Positions 12,445 to 25,657 of a stretch of DNA of 64,000 nucleotides are shown piece by piece. The stretch comes from Glossina fuscipes (taxonomy: Eukaryota > Arthropoda > Insecta > Diptera > Glossinidae). The notes under the pieces are model-generated. The model saw only the letters and a list, made by a program, of their open reading frames with translations. It was not told the origin of the DNA and ran no database searches. Within the stretch, counting starts at the first letter, position 1; each line of letters begins with the position of its first letter. Made by a program: the position numbers and the translations under genes. The stretch spans positions 41,811,050 to 41,875,049 of the forward strand of contig NW_023998414.1 in NCBI RefSeq assembly GCF_014805625.2, in the 5' to 3' direction.

Positions 12445-14536
12445 TCACTCTGAACGCTTACTGGCTTCTTTGGCTCGTTTCTCCTGGCGTTCACGCTTGT
12501 CCACCGCCGCCAAGTCCTGACTGGCCACATAAGCATGGACACAACTTATTAAAGATTTCAACAAAGCGAACGGGGCAGTAAGATACGCCAACAGTTTAAA
12601 CACCGAAAAACCCAAAACTATAAATATTACAGAAAATTAAGATATTTTTGGGAAATCCAAGTTCAAAGAAGAATATGTTCGCGTTAGCACACATCTCAAC
12701 CCAATATATTAAAATTTATTTTATTAGACGTGATGGCATTGCTCCATCCCTCGGGGCCTACAACTGTCAAATGAAAAATAGTGGGCATCTTTTCTTTTGC
12801 TAGCGACCCATGTGTGACCATCAACAAAGGACATATGTGCCAAGTTTCAGCTTTCTAAATTTTCAACTTTTCGATAAGTAACGTTTCAGAACTAGGCGAT
12901 AGGCGGACAAACTGACAGGATTGAGTTCACTCTGAATCGTAAGTTAATTAAGGAAATGTATGCTTTATCCGGTTTCTGACGCGTATTTCTAAATGTTTCA
13001 AATGAAAGTGCGCATAAACCTAAACTCTGATGGTGAGTATGAAGCCAAACCAAATACTTACTTAGTGGCCCTGTAGTAAAGTGCAGTAAATACAAGCATA
13101 TATAAAACATTTCATTCACACAGCACATAAATGTTAAAACATCTTTTTGATAATATATTCGCATAACAATGTTTTCATTAAGGTCAGTGGCCTTGTGGGA
13201 ACTTTTACCCACCACTACGCTCCTAAAAAGAAAAGAAACGAGAGAATAATTTTTTATACAAGTTATATGTTGGATTTAATTATTACATTACTCACGTTTG
13301 CATGTAAAGCCAATGGCACGCTACATCAATCGCCATTGAAAGTTGAAACCAGAACATATATTTAGGATAAAAGTAACTAAGAGTCACCAAGAGACCCATA
13401 GTGCCGCAACGATCGGTTAACTGATCTAACATGGCCCCGAAACGAGTACCTAACGAATGAAAAGAAACAAATGAAGACATAAATTTTATTTCGAATAAAA
13501 TATATATTAAGATTGTTTGAAAAATGAATACGGTAAGAAAGAGAAAAAATCACGTTCTGCTTGTTTTTTTTATCTCATGAGAAATTTTTAATTTACAAGT
13601 ATTGTGCATGTGACATAATTATATTCACCACTTGCTTGCTACAGAAAAAAACCGTCTAAATAGAGAAGAGTTTATTATATGTTTTGGTTTCATTTAATAA
13701 TAATCCATTTTATAGTTCAATTGCACTTTCATTAAAACTCTTAACAAAATTTCTGATGGCACGTGACTTCCAAATGAAGTAACACTAATCAACTCTATGC
13801 TCTCGTTCATTAAATGATTGAACAATTAATAATAATTGATAAGGCATAACAAAGATAATAATAAGTCAATCAGACCGACTAAATAGATCTTTGATATCTT
13901 TGATAATAATATCAATGTGCAATATAAATGGAGATAGCACCCTGTAATAAAAGATACACTTGTTTGATTCTGAGAGAACGAAAGAGAGGGCGTATGTTTG
14001 TTAAAAATCATGTAAACAAACGACCAATATATATGGAAATGAAGAATTCTTGGAATGATTGAATGCATATGTTCTAACGTAAAAAATATTTAGTGATGTT
14101 AGCAATGAAACATGTAAAAAATGTTTTTGCTTAAAGGCAAAAACGTTAATATAATCAATTAAAGGAAGGATTTAAGAAAATGCAATAATTTTGTTAACAT
14201 ACTTTGATTGAAGGTGCGCGCCGCATGTCCGTCCACGGCATCCAGTAGAGCGCTAGTTGCATAACACCAACCCGAGATCACATAATTGGTGGACATAAAC
14301 CAAAATGCTATTAAAGCCAAAACAATACGCGCATAACCTAAAGAATAAAATAACGTCTTGAGGCAATTCAATTAAAAATCAATTGGGATGGTTTTCTTGC
14401 TCATATGCGTACTTGCATATATGCATATATGTAGAAAAACTTTAATTAAATTAAAACTACTTTCAAGGTTGTGCCAATACGTTTTGAAATTACTATTGAA
14501 TTGTAACAAAAATTTTAAAAAATTGTTTTTATATTT

Positions 14537-14594
<58 letters not shown>

Positions 14595-14714
14595 CCATAA
14601 TCATCCGTAAATTATTGATTTATATCAAAGGCTGTGAAGCAAATCTTTATTTAATTACTCACCAATTAAATTTGGTACAAAGAGAAATATATTATCATGC
14701 TCAGGTATGGCCAT
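12445..14714 (-). CDS. Pis: Phosphatidylinositol synthase (CDIPT / Pis)
   Basis: Pis condenses CDP-diacylglycerol with myo-inositol to make phosphatidylinositol in the endoplasmic reticulum; in flies it supplies the phototransduction lipid cycle. Five minus-strand exons, 14663-14714, 14203-14337, 13296-13449, 13062-13222 and 12445-12617, join in frame to 224 residues, the length I recall for the fly enzyme. The CDP-alcohol phosphotransferase signature D-G-x2-A-R-x8-G-x3-D-x3-D is complete: D53 G54, A57 R58, G67, D71, D75, split by an intron in the middle. Several hydrophobic segments fit a polytopic membrane protein. The start is the ATG before AIPEHDNIFLFVPNLIG. The C-terminus is charged (DKRERQEKRAKEASKRSE), facing the cytosol in this family. 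Introns are 325, 753, 73 and 444 bp; the last holds a repeat relic. A noncoding first exon further upstream is possible but not visible. Confidence 0.96.
12720..12925 (-). repeat. Dispersed repeat relic in Pis intron 4
   Basis: On the minus strand the stretch contains GTCAGTTTGTCCGCCTA, then AAGCTGAAACTTGGCACATA. This is the kind of 'chi-square-like' GTCYGTCYG tract plus spacer seen in the dispersed repeats elsewhere in this window. Only partial resemblance to family A is visible, so it may be another family. Confidence 0.35.
13450..14202 (-). other. Pis intron 2
   Basis: This 753-bp AT-rich intron interrupts the codon between NQ and STRFGAM. The donor reads GTATGT and the acceptor TTAG. No exon or recognisable element is seen inside. 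Confidence 0.8.
14338..14662 (-). other. Pis intron 1 with TA microsatellite
   Basis: This 325-bp intron holds a TA tract (about 14543-14595, with one TG interruption). Donor GTGAGT is read at 14657-14662. Nothing else is recognisable. Confidence 0.8.
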
Positions 14715-17700
14715 TTTTTGCTTCTTATTACTTTCACGAAAGCCGGTTACTGTTAGAAGAGTTTTATTTTCCACGACAATTTCAATAAATTTTATTAATT
14801 TCAATGCAATTCACTTTGTAGCAGATTTTGTAATGAATTTGTACTTTAGTTTTCTATATTTTATTTTTAAATTAAAAAAAAATCCTATGTACGTAATTCT
14901 CCTCCTACAATACGCATAATATGTTGTAGAGAACCTGCAATGAGAGACAATTAGGGTAACCGTGCTTTGATATTCGATCCTTTCCTTGTTCATATGATAC
15001 TCTTAATAGGAGTTGACGAGAAAAAACGCAAATACATATTTAGGAATAAATATTGAATATGTTGATTTTTTTAATATATAAAAATCTTCTTGAAATATTC
15101 TAATAAAGAAGCAGTAGAGCTTAAGGAATTAACTAATAAATAAGTAATAAGGAAAAATGGGTAAAAAGTACGTTGTAAAGAAGATTTCCGAACAAATAAA
15201 AAGAAAATATGTATATGGCTTGTGCCATCAACACGCCATTTTTAAAATCCCAAACATGGGTAAAATTGTGAATGATGGCAGCACTTAACTAGTTAAGAAT
15301 TCAAAGCAAGCCAAGTGGAAAATGTATTTTTCCTGTAAACACAGAAAAATAATTTTTCATAAAAAATCCTTCTACGGAGTTTTAGTTGTTTAGAGCTGGT
15401 GTAAAAGAAAAAAATTGAAAAAGTCTTAAAAAAAAAGCAAAAAAAAAACTTGATATTAAATAACAAATAAAAATTCTTAAATGGAAAATAGTAAAAAAAA
15501 TTCTAATTAGCGGTAACTTAACGACGAGAGAAGTTCTTGTCAAAGCAAATATTATGCACAGAGAAATTAAAAGTAAAAAGTCGTTCCATGTGTCTCGAGT
15601 TCAATACAAAAATGTTTGAATATTTCATTACAACAGCATAAATGTTTTTCTTGTATTCCATTGTATACGTCTGGATCGTTTTTTTTTTCTGTTTTTTTGT
15701 TTACTAGTCTGAAAAATGACGCTTTGTTGATATGTTTGTGTTGCCGTCTTTTTGCCACCCCCAATTTGGCTGTTTTGTTTTAGTTATAAATCTTTACATT
15801 GTCTTCTTTCTGAATGAAAATTATTAATAAAAATGCTTTTGTTCCATTTCTTTTTACTGTGGCAGAAATTCTTGCTCCACTTCAACGTTTTCCGTTTTGC
15901 AAACCTATTTGTTTATAACATTGTTTTCGTTGTACACACATTTTTTCTGTCTGATAACAAAAAGTGAACGAATGCATACATAATCATAAGTGTTAGTGCA
16001 GGTTTCTGCTCTCTACTTCTCAACCCAACAACAATTCCCTGATTGTAATAAAATTAGGGGCGAGAATGGAAGAGAAGAGAAAATCAATAATATGTGGCGT
16101 TGCCAAATCTTTGGGTTAATACTTGACGTGATTTTTTCAAATTTTTTTTTTTATTTATACGCAAAAAATGGAAAAAATACTTTACACATCTATCGAATCG
16201 TTATGTGTTCGATTAAGCGTAGTATTTTAGGTTTTAGTTTTAAAAAATCTGTCAAAAATATATTTTGTATTTTCGATAAAAATTTTCAAAATTTTTTTCA
16301 GTATTCACAAAAATCGCAAGATAATAACGTAAGATAATAAATTTGTTCGTAAAACACCAGTAGTATCAAAAAAATAAAAATGTGAATAAAATGAAAAAGA
16401 AGTTTTTCACGAAGTTGATGAGATTTTTCTGAACTCTATGTCACATAAAATTAAACTGCTTCCCATATCGAAAATTAAGAACGCATACACATGAAATTAA
16501 AGGATTGAGGCTTACCTACCACCCCGGAAGCGTCCCAGCATGTCGTTATTCTTATTAATTTTCATTTGTGGAACGTATAAGCGCCATTCAAACTCGTTAT
16601 CCAGTAAATTGTGTACACACCAAATACAAACAAATGATTTCATATGCATCTGCGTCCATTCCCAAGTTAATCTGGCTTTTGTTGATGGTATTCTTGAAAG
16701 TCGCAAAATTTGAACTCTGCTGAACCTTAGCACAAACCGTATACATTTAATATATCTTTATTAAGATTTACCGATTACAAATATTTTTTAGAAGCCTTTC
16801 TCTATCTCTCTCTCTCGTTACCCTCTTGAAAGCTTTAACCGATAAGACTTGCCCTAGACACCGTTTATACATTGTGTGATTGCGGTGGTGTATATAGCCA
16901 AAATTTTTGTTCTCAAGTGAATAAGGTCCATTTAAAGTGTATGTTTATGTGGACAGACTTTACTTTGTTCTAAGGGAGCTTTCATCATCTATTTGGGTAC
17001 TTCATGCCATGCTGTTGTACTCAAAGAATTCAGAAAGCAATTTGTAAGAACATTGTTTCTTCAAAATTAAAAATTTGAGCTTAGTTTGTAAAGGCTTTAC
17101 ATTGGTTCTTGCTTGTTTATTTGTTTGTTTGTTGCTCATTAACATGTTCTGTTAAACGACATCTCTTTCAATTACAATATGAATATTTCTTTTCTTTGTA
17201 ATAAATGATTTAAGAAAATCTCGAATCTTCATCACATTCTTTCTCTCACAACTAATTGTTCTCAGTTTTTAAGAAATTTCTTGTTTACATATACAGTTTA
17301 ACGGTAAATTAAAAATTTACTCTGTTAGTGATTGTTTGTAAGTAGACATTTCGAATAAGAAAAGAAATTATGGATATCGTGTTCCTTTTTTTATTTTTGC
17401 GAAATAAACAAACTACACAACACTTAAATAAATAATGGTTTTTATTGCATTAACGTGTATCAAATAATTAAAAAAAAAATAAATAATAAAGAACATTTAA
17501 TACCAATCGATTTATTAATAGTAGAGAAAGGAATACAGATGTAAAGAATTAAATTAAATATAACATCAAATGAATGAGTGAAATGTGTTGTGTAGAAAAA
17601 AGGAAAAAAGAATAGAGAGAAAATTTTTGCGTTTGCAATCAAAACCAAACGCAAAATCAATACAAACGAACAGTGCTAAGGCTGTTTGTGGATAGTTTAG

Positions 17701-18261
17701 AAAAATCTTACAAATCAAATTAACCGAATGGAGAAATAATAACAAAGAATTAAAAGAAGAGCAAATATTTGAACCTTTTTTTATTTTATAAACAATAAAC
17801 AACAATTAAAAGTATATGCGAGGGGTAAGCGCTCAGAGTGAATAGTAAAAATAGCTGAAAAGAGCATAAAATATTTGAGAGCTCATACCGTTACATGTGT
17901 GGTTTTCTTTGCTTCGCATATTTGTGCAAAAAATTTCTTCTATGTATATGAACGAAAAAGAGTGTTTGAAATTAATTTTTGTGGTACTTGTACTCCGCGG
18001 ACAACGACTTTCAAACATTCGTATATAATAACTGACGGCATTACTACTACGGTTAAAATAAAGTCCAGTCGAATATGGTTTAGTGTAGAAATAATTATAA
18101 TAAAAAGAAGTGACATCTCATATATTTACCAAAATTTTATTTTTTCATAGAATAACAAAAAGAAGAAATATACTTAGAACTGACCTTAAAAAAAAAAAAA
18201 AAAAATTGTGAAGTTTTTAATAAAAAAAAAAAAAAATATCTGTTTTGTTAATTTAAAAATA
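14715..18261. other. Intergenic DNA between Pis and the taperin-like gene
   Basis: The two genes diverge here, Pis on the minus and the large gene on the plus strand, so both promoters and any untranslated first exons must lie in or beyond this 3.5 kb. I see no conserved coding sequence. Features are short A/T runs, a CT-rich patch near 16803-16818 and A-rich runs at 18189-18235 directly before the start codon. The open frames near 15990-16337, 16512-16733 and 17875-18150 look random. Confidence 0.6.
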
Positions 18262-18721
18262 ATGGCGGCTACACGTATGCCATTTGAAACATCACAGTTT
18301 GCTAGTGAATCTGTTGCAACTCCTCAAAATGTCACCAGTGCTAATACGGCAACGAGTCAGCGATTGAATGCGGAACGCCCTTCAACATTATTGAACATAG
18401 AACAAGTGCACACGGTTTCCGCTCATCATCATAATATGAATTCACCTTTATTAAGCCCTAGTGGTAGCAGCCCTGGTAGCGGTGCTATCTCACCCTCGTT
18501 TCTACCAGAAATGCCGCAGTGGAAACGTGACCTTATACAAAGGCGTAAACAAAACGTTGTGCGTACATTGAATGCCTGTTCGCCTACCGGTACTGGTATT
18601 GGTGCTAACTCCATGGTTAGTGCAGTCGCTGCGGACGGTTTCAACACATCTATATTTTCATCATCGCGTTCATTTGCCGGCAGTAGTAATAATTTAAGCA
18701 ACAATCTCTCTGCTTCCGCAG
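18262..18721 (+). CDS. Taperin/phostensin-like protein, coding exon 1
   Basis: The first coding exon of the large gene begins at ATG 18262 (AAAATAATGGCG, an acceptable fly start context) and ends at 18721 before GTAAGT, phase 1. It encodes 153 residues plus one base. The start of the protein is Ser/Thr/Asn-rich and disordered. The one strong block is LPEMPQWKRDLIQRRKQN at about residues 82-99; a very similar P.WKR..L.RR(K) element opens vertebrate taperin and phostensin, which bind protein phosphatase 1 and actin. An in-frame upstream ATG at 18208 follows long A runs and adds only low-quality lysine-rich residues, so I prefer 18262. The family assignment is an inference from this and two short islands in exon 2, and is weaker than the exon call itself. 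Confidence 0.8.
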
Positions 18722-21221
18722 GTAAGTGTAACCGCAAGGAACGGCATTTCGATAACCGGCCGTAGTTAATCTTCGGAGCTACTTATAGTTCAAGATTCAA
18801 CATCTGATCTTAAAACATTAGTTAGATGCATTAACCTAAATGTATAGCTCAGATATATGCACATAGTGTGGACTATATTACTAATGCTTAACATTATACG
18901 TTATAGGCTTAAAACATAACACATTTGTCTTCATCTTGCCTTGGTAGCCTTGCTATATGGTGGCTTTGCTGACCACCGTTCATAAGTGAATGCAATCAAT
19001 TTTTTCTTGTTTTTTTTTAGTTATTTACTTTTTTTTTCTCTTGAGGGGGTAAAAAACTCATATATGAAAAAATCAATGACCTCTTTTTAACCATGTTTGC
19101 AATTTTTAGGAAAAACTTTGTTTTTGTTTTTTGCTTTCGCTCTCTATTGTCTTTTTTTTTTTGCGCATATGTCATATGTTTAAAGCAAAAAAAAAGGAAC
19201 CATAAAGCGCATTTAGTGTTTCTTCTTATCTCAACAACAAGCAACATTTTTTATGTAAACCTGCGTTTTGAAAACCTCTAAAAATATTATTTTGTAGAAG
19301 AAAGTTTCCTTTCGTAAATGGATGGTCATGGGAGATGAAGAGAAATTGTTTTCCAAGATGCTTTTTGATCGATGAAAAATGCGTTTGAAGACGATTGGGC
19401 AATTGGAGGAAGAGATGGACGGACGAACAGACGTAGAGGACTTTAATTCATTCAAATTCATAAATGCGTAGCAAAAATTCATCAAAAATTTCTGGTTTTC
19501 GGCTCACACACATATGTATGTTAAACATATGGAGCAACATACACATATTATGATAGATGGAATTTCTCATTTGGTATTCTAAGCCTAACTTTTCGTACAA
19601 GTTACAATGCTACGAAACAGCGTTAAGCCTGCCTGGATAACTGTAGGATAGATCCAAGTTCATGTTTTGCCTTAGTTACTATGAAAAAAAGGAGAAAACA
19701 ATTGCATATAGCATCTGGGACGAGACGAAAGTGTATGTACAGATATTCGAGAGATGCTGCTTCCGGCAAGGCATGCCTATCGCCCTCTATAGATTATCCC
19801 ATCGAGGTTTCTTGTTTTTTTATTTAAAATTATATCAAGATATTTATTGCGCCGTCTGTCAACCAAGCAAGGCCCGCCCCTTAAATTTATATAAAAAATT
19901 GCTTTCCCTTCCTTGTTCGATGTGAAATTCGGATGCATTGACTTTAAATTTTGTGATTCTTTGTTTCATAATCGCACTGGTGCATAATCCGCCAATTATT
20001 GGCTGTGACTGGTGGTGGGACTCGAGATCACAGAAATCGTGTCGGTTCTGTCCTCTTTCTTGTATCTTGAACAAGTTCTCAGAAAACGCGAATAAAAAAT
20101 ATTGCAATTATTAGCGACAGGTAAAAAGTGTATTAGTGTTTTTTTTTTTTTTTTTTTTTTTTTGTGATAAGACAAGAAAGTTGATGATAAAAAAAGAAAA
20201 AACCTGTAAAAGAGTCGATAGAAGCGATGAGGAGGGGGGAGCGGAGAGAGAACTTCTTCTTTAATTTATTATTTCAATAAATATTCATTGCCCCACATTA
20301 AGATAACGAATAGCAATGAAATTTTTAACCATATTGAGCAAAATTTCTAATGAGACAAGTTCTCGGTTAACGGTGGCGTTGGCGTGGAATGACAAGGAGA
20401 GAACATAATTCAAAATAATTGATTATATTATATACATATCATAGCCATTATCAATTTTTAGTTTTCGTTCAAAGTTGTTGAATGAAAATTTACCTTGATC
20501 GAACAAGTTCTTTGTAAAAATTATTTATTGCCGATACGAAGCGTACAGAAAATTATTTCGAGTAAAAAATTAAATAAAAAATTTATATTCAGTCAGCTAG
20601 CGAATTTGTTGTTGTGCTTTAATTAAGTTGTGCTTCTTAAAGGCGTATACATTTGGTCCTCATTGTACCTCACTGATAATATCGAGGATGATATCGTTTT
20701 AAAAGCAATGTAAAGTAAATGACCCCTCCACAGGTAATTACGTAAATCAATAAGAAAGAAATCTATGTTTGATGATTTGAAGCAATTGCTTTGATGATGG
20801 CAACGATATATATATCTATTCGCTCAGTACAAATCGTGCGGACATTTATCATGTATAACGCGTACGTAATGTGCTTACGTTGTAAATAGCCTTTAAATTG
20901 GTAGCATTAATCGTGTGGCCCATACATATATTTGATCTTATTCGTGTAATGAGCCAAATTCGAATTTGAAAGCCGGGTTTGAAGACCACATTCACTAAAC
21001 GGAAGTAAGTTCGTACATGTGCACTGTAGATATCACAAAAGGTGGTGATCTTAGTTTATTTAATACCGTGCGAAGGCACATTGACCGCTCATTTAATATT
21101 TTCAATATTAACGCCGGGCGCAAGAGCTGAACAAGTTTTTGTTTGGACAAATTTGATGCCGATCGATGGCAGACCATTTAGTACGGATTGACGGACAGAC
21201 AAGCCAGGGTTAATTCAAATT

Positions 21222-21225
<4 letters not shown>

Positions 21226-21266
<41 letters not shown>
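21226..21266. repeat. (TC)n microsatellite
   Basis: A perfect TC tract of about 20 units lies in intron 1 of the large gene. Confidence 0.97.
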
Positions 21267-21268
<2 letters not shown>

Positions 21269-23279
21269 CTTTCGGAAACTTCCTTCTTCATGATTATATC
21301 CGCCCACTCTTCTGTGATGGGTATAAGCATTATTGTTCTCTCTCCGTCTTTTTGTATTAATTTTGAATTGAGGAGTGAACGGATTTCGGTAAATTTTAAA
21401 GCAAAATGATAGGAAGGGATATGAGGAAGAATTTGTTTTGAGATCGTAATTGTAATTTGAGTAGACGGATAGACAGAGAGAAGAAAGATGGGTAAATACA
21501 AATGGATCATAGACAATTTACAGTGCTTTAGTTATCCCTACGACCATTAAAGTTGATATGAGTAAATTAACTCGTGTATTGGCGCCGGTAATCGATGACT
21601 ATTTCTTTATGACTTGTGAACACAAGAAGTCTAACAAATCCATTCGGAGCAGTAGATATGAGAAAGTTTGATTCTCGTAATCTTTGAAAAAGATATATTA
21701 TCTCAAATCGTCTCCGGGGCAATTGGTTTATTTCACTTAAGGTGTAAAGAGAACTAAGACGTTTCCGCTACTCCGGTAACTCCACCGCTGATGTGCTCTA
21801 TACTGTGGTCAAAAGGTAAAGTGAAATCAAAAAATCTTTATAGTCATCCAATTCATGTTTCTTGTTGTCACGATGTGGTCGGAGGCGGAAAAAATTCGAA
21901 ATATACAGCTATGCGGTAATCGAAGATTATCGTTCGATGCGGTTTTCCCGTCCTTTCACTTCATTTTTTACTCGTTAACCGCTCGATCGGTCAGTTGGTT
22001 TCGGATCGCAAGCATAGCTTCAATTCTGCCCTGACGTCTGGCCCGTCAGAAATCATTCGTTTTACAAAACTTACCTTTGGTATGTTTACAACAATACGTG
22101 TGCCATCACTTCGCCGCAGTTAAATATATTGTCATTAAACTCTAGATAGATGTCAAAGATAAAATGCTACGAACTTACAAAAAAAAAAAAAAAAATAAAT
22201 AAATAAATAAAAATAAAAATAATAATAATAATAATTTTATGATTTCATAGTATAAGTACTCATGACGAGGTTTGAATGGCAAAAAAAAATTCGCCTTATT
22301 TTTTATGCGCAGTGTTGTAAATTTTACGAAGCTCCCTCCTCCAGCAGGTGTGCTTGTATATGTATTTCCAAGTTTTTAAACCATTTCACAAATCTAATAT
22401 AACCTCTGCTCTGTGGTTAAAAAAAATTACACATCGAACCAGAAACCTGTTGTTGTATGTTGTCGTCTTTTGTTAGTGAATGAAAAAGAAGAAATTAACT
22501 AAACTGGATTGATTTGCTGGACTAACTATTAATTATTTATTTTTCCATTTTCTTTTCTTTTCTTATAAAAAAAAAAAAAAAAATTATAAAAAAAAAAACG
22601 CATTTATTGAAAAGAAATTTATGAATATATGGACGCATTCATTGCATTCATTGAATAGTGAAATACCTGAAAACTTAAAAAAAAAAAAAACGAAATAAAT
22701 AAATAATGAAGTAAAAAAAAAATAAATATAAATAAATGAAATAAAAATGTACAAAGAAAACTTGACTATATATCTTATGGCGAATTTTGGATACTTTACA
22801 TATCAAGGCATCAAAGATTTTTTCTCATTTATTCCCGTTTCATTCATCCTCTACTTTACCATCCGGGTGAGTGATTGCACTTAACTTTTCAATTACCGTA
22901 GGGCGCACGGTTTCCATTTCAGTTTTGAATTTTGCTAATGCAAGCGCAGTGATAGTTGCTTACTGTTAAAAGGGACAGACAGACAAGCGAACAAACAGTG
23001 AGTGAACTTAACTATATCTTTGAATTGCATGCTAATGATCAATTTTTGCTCTCATTGCGATCGATTTGCATCCTGTTTTCTTAATTGGTCTTGATCGCGT
23101 TAATGATATCGAGACTATTATTTAATTACCCTCATATGTGGGGATTTTAGGAATATTGTTTAAGGTTTACAAAGCGTTCGGTAAGTGGAATCGCGTGAAA
23201 ATCTCTTTTTTCCTTTCCAACTATCTTTGATAATTCATATGGACGCGGTTTAAAAAGGCAGGTAATATCGGTTTTGTGC

Positions 23280-23890
23280 AAGTCAAAGCAATACCACTTG
23301 GATATAATACACGTGTGGCGGCACTCTTTAGCAAGGCCTTGAGCATTTCGAGCGATGCGACCCTTATCTCCTTAATTCGGAGTAAAACTTTGTCCTGTCG
23401 TGAATCTTCTCAGTTCTCGGAGTAGGAAAACAATGGCCAGAGCCCAAGGTCCGTGCATGCGATGGCTGAGGCATATGATTACGATATTGTTTTTAGACAA
23501 AAATTTACAAACAAGTAATGAAATTTTCCACGACTGGTTGCCCCACAAATCCAGTCTTTTTTTTCGTTCTTTGCTTCTCGCAAAAGGCGCATCATTTCAG
23601 GGTAATATATTCCTTCTGGCAATAACCCATGATAAACATCTATGTCACTGCGATCGAAGAAAATATTGGGAAAACCTTTCCCAACTGACTGATACTTGGC
23701 CAACCAATATGTCGACATCTTCGGCAACTTCCCCAACAGCGATTCGACGATATGCGATAACAATTGCCTTCAATGCTTCAACGATTTCATCGGTTATTGA
23801 TGTGCACATCGTTGTTAACATCTTCGCGGCCTTCTATGAAGAGCTTATACACTTCCTTATGAACACTGCTTTCTTCGGCCGAAAGTAGAT
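23280..23890 (-). pseudogene. Decayed mariner transposase, GREDV-type, internally deleted
   Basis: On the minus strand the pieces follow mariner order but in shifted frames. FIEGREDVNNDV, then TDEIVEALKAIV..RRIAVGEVAED, correspond to the N-terminal helix-turn-helix domain. FFDRSDIDVYHGLLPEG and YYPEMMRLLREA correspond to the catalytic core around the second aspartate. DLWGNQSW, LLVCKFLSKNNIVI and FLLRELRRF trace the third-aspartate region and the C-terminal part. The stretch between the DNA-binding domain and the first aspartate is missing, and there are several frameshifts and stops. The copy cannot encode an active enzyme. Terminal inverted repeats were not located. The assignment rests on recalled family motifs. 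Confidence 0.75.
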
Positions 23891-24082
23891 TCGACAAATG
23901 CACAGTTATCTTTCACAGATTCATGCATGCACGGCAAAGCACGTCTGTCAAAAGCGAACTGCAAATGCAAAATGTCAGGGCATGACATGTGTACCAACAT
24001 AACCAAAAAATACAAATTCCAAAATCGAATTTCAAAAGTCATCTGTTCTTTTGGACACACCTCGTATGCATATATGTATATT

Positions 24083-24116
24083 TTATATATATATATATAT
24101 ATATTATTATATATAT
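24083..24116. repeat. (TA)n microsatellite
   Basis: An almost perfect TA tract in intron 1. Confidence 0.95.
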
Positions 24117-25003
24117 TTCAATTAGAGTCAATTTGCCTCGTACCGTACGATGTATGTTAAGATGCAGGCTCAATTATTTAATCGGACATAGTCCGGCATC
24201 TTGGAGGACTTCAAAGAATGAATCGATCGCTTCAATTATATAAAATTTTCGTAATTTTTTTCCTGCAAGCAAAGCAAGCAGTCGTCATTTCTCTTCTTCT
24301 CCTTGAATTTATATTTTGACCGTTAAGCAAGTAGTAAGAGTAGTACACAAGACATACTTCTTTCGGAATAATTCTCTCAAACATTTATAATAACAATTTT
24401 CAACGGTCATTAGTTATTGTTATTTTCTTGTCTTCTGCAGCCAGCCACACATTACTTTTATGCAAATCTATGACAAAACGTTTTTTGTCTTAACCATAAA
24501 CTTTTCTTAAAAAACTTTCTACAACAAAAACAAAAAATTCCATAAATTTTGCAATTTTGTGCAAAAAATTTTCCTTCCATTCGCTAGAAATTCCTCTTTT
24601 TATTATTATTATTGTGCTTTTTTTTCATTTTTTTTTTTTTTTCTTTCTTTCTTTTTTTTTTCTTTCTTATTATATTGGTAAGAAGAATTTATTGCTGATT
24701 CTGAAAAGTATTCGAATTGAAAATTGTTGACGTCTTTAATTCAATTCGTTTTTAAGCCGGATAAGCGGAGGAATTACGGAGATTTGTGAAACGTTATCGC
24801 CGTAACTTTAATTATACGATTCATTATCATGTATGTGTAATAAGAACAGCGTGCGCTTTGAAGAAGAATTTCATTAACTAACCGATTTTATAATGCAAGT
24901 TCGGCAGAACGCCGATTATATGCCGAATTACAACAAAACATCATCCAAGAAGCTTAAAACAACTATGAGTCTAGATTTGAATCTTTAATATTTAACCTTG
25001 CGA

Positions 25004-25050
25004 GACGGGAACTGGAACGAGAACGGGAACGGGAACGGGAACGGGAACGG
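25004..25050. repeat. (GGGAAC)n hexanucleotide minisatellite
   Basis: About seven to eight tandem copies of GGGAAC, the first ones imperfect (GAACTGGAACGA), followed by an AAT tract. On the minus strand the unit reads as an alternating Val-Pro frame, which is an artefact of the repeat. Confidence 0.93.
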
Positions 25051-25447
25051 AAAATAATAATAATAATAATAGCATCCCTGCGCATTCTATACGTATTATT
25101 GGAAATATATATAAGTGTACGATGTTTGTATATCGTGTGTATTTGTATTTGCGATATATAAAAACTCTACGGGTTTTTCGGAAAAATAATGATAATGGCA
25201 CCTATACACCGCCTTAAGTATTTACATAGAACAAGTCTTTGCAGTAGAACATATCACAGCTCTTTATGAGGGACGGAAGAAATGAAGGGAGGCAGATAAG
25301 ATAGCTGTTTGAATCAAGGTTGTTCGCTCTCAACGACCGTAATTTCAATGGATCTTTACCTAGGCCTCATACATATTTAACAAATTTCCAAAGGAGTGGC
25401 TCTGCAGCAATTTTGTTGTTATTGTTGTTGTTGTTTTTTTTTTTTTA

Positions 25448-25657
25448 ATGAAAATGCACAAAGAGGAGGGCTATCGTTTCTGGTCGGCTAAATTCAATAC
25501 ACAATTCGATTCCCCTGATGCGTACTCTTATCAAATTTTCGATAGTTATAGAGATCTATGCATTGAGATGAAGAGACATGTATTGTACAGTGGAAATCAA
25601 GTAGAATGGGACGGAATTTTGATGGAAAAGTTGTTTCTTACGTTTATCACTTTATAA
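25448..25657 (+). other. Short coding-like open frame, unrecognised
   Basis: A 69-codon frame begins MKMHKEEGYRFW right after a T run and has balanced amino-acid composition (Trp, Tyr, Asp, Arg), unlike the Phe/Lys/Ile noise of neighbouring frames. I recognise no family. It could be a transposon fragment, a small gene or chance. No splice sites support its use in the large gene. Confidence 0.2.

Noticed and set aside
16512..16733. 73-codon minus-strand frame upstream of the large gene
   Set aside because: No recognisable domain, and splice borders do not link it to Pis.
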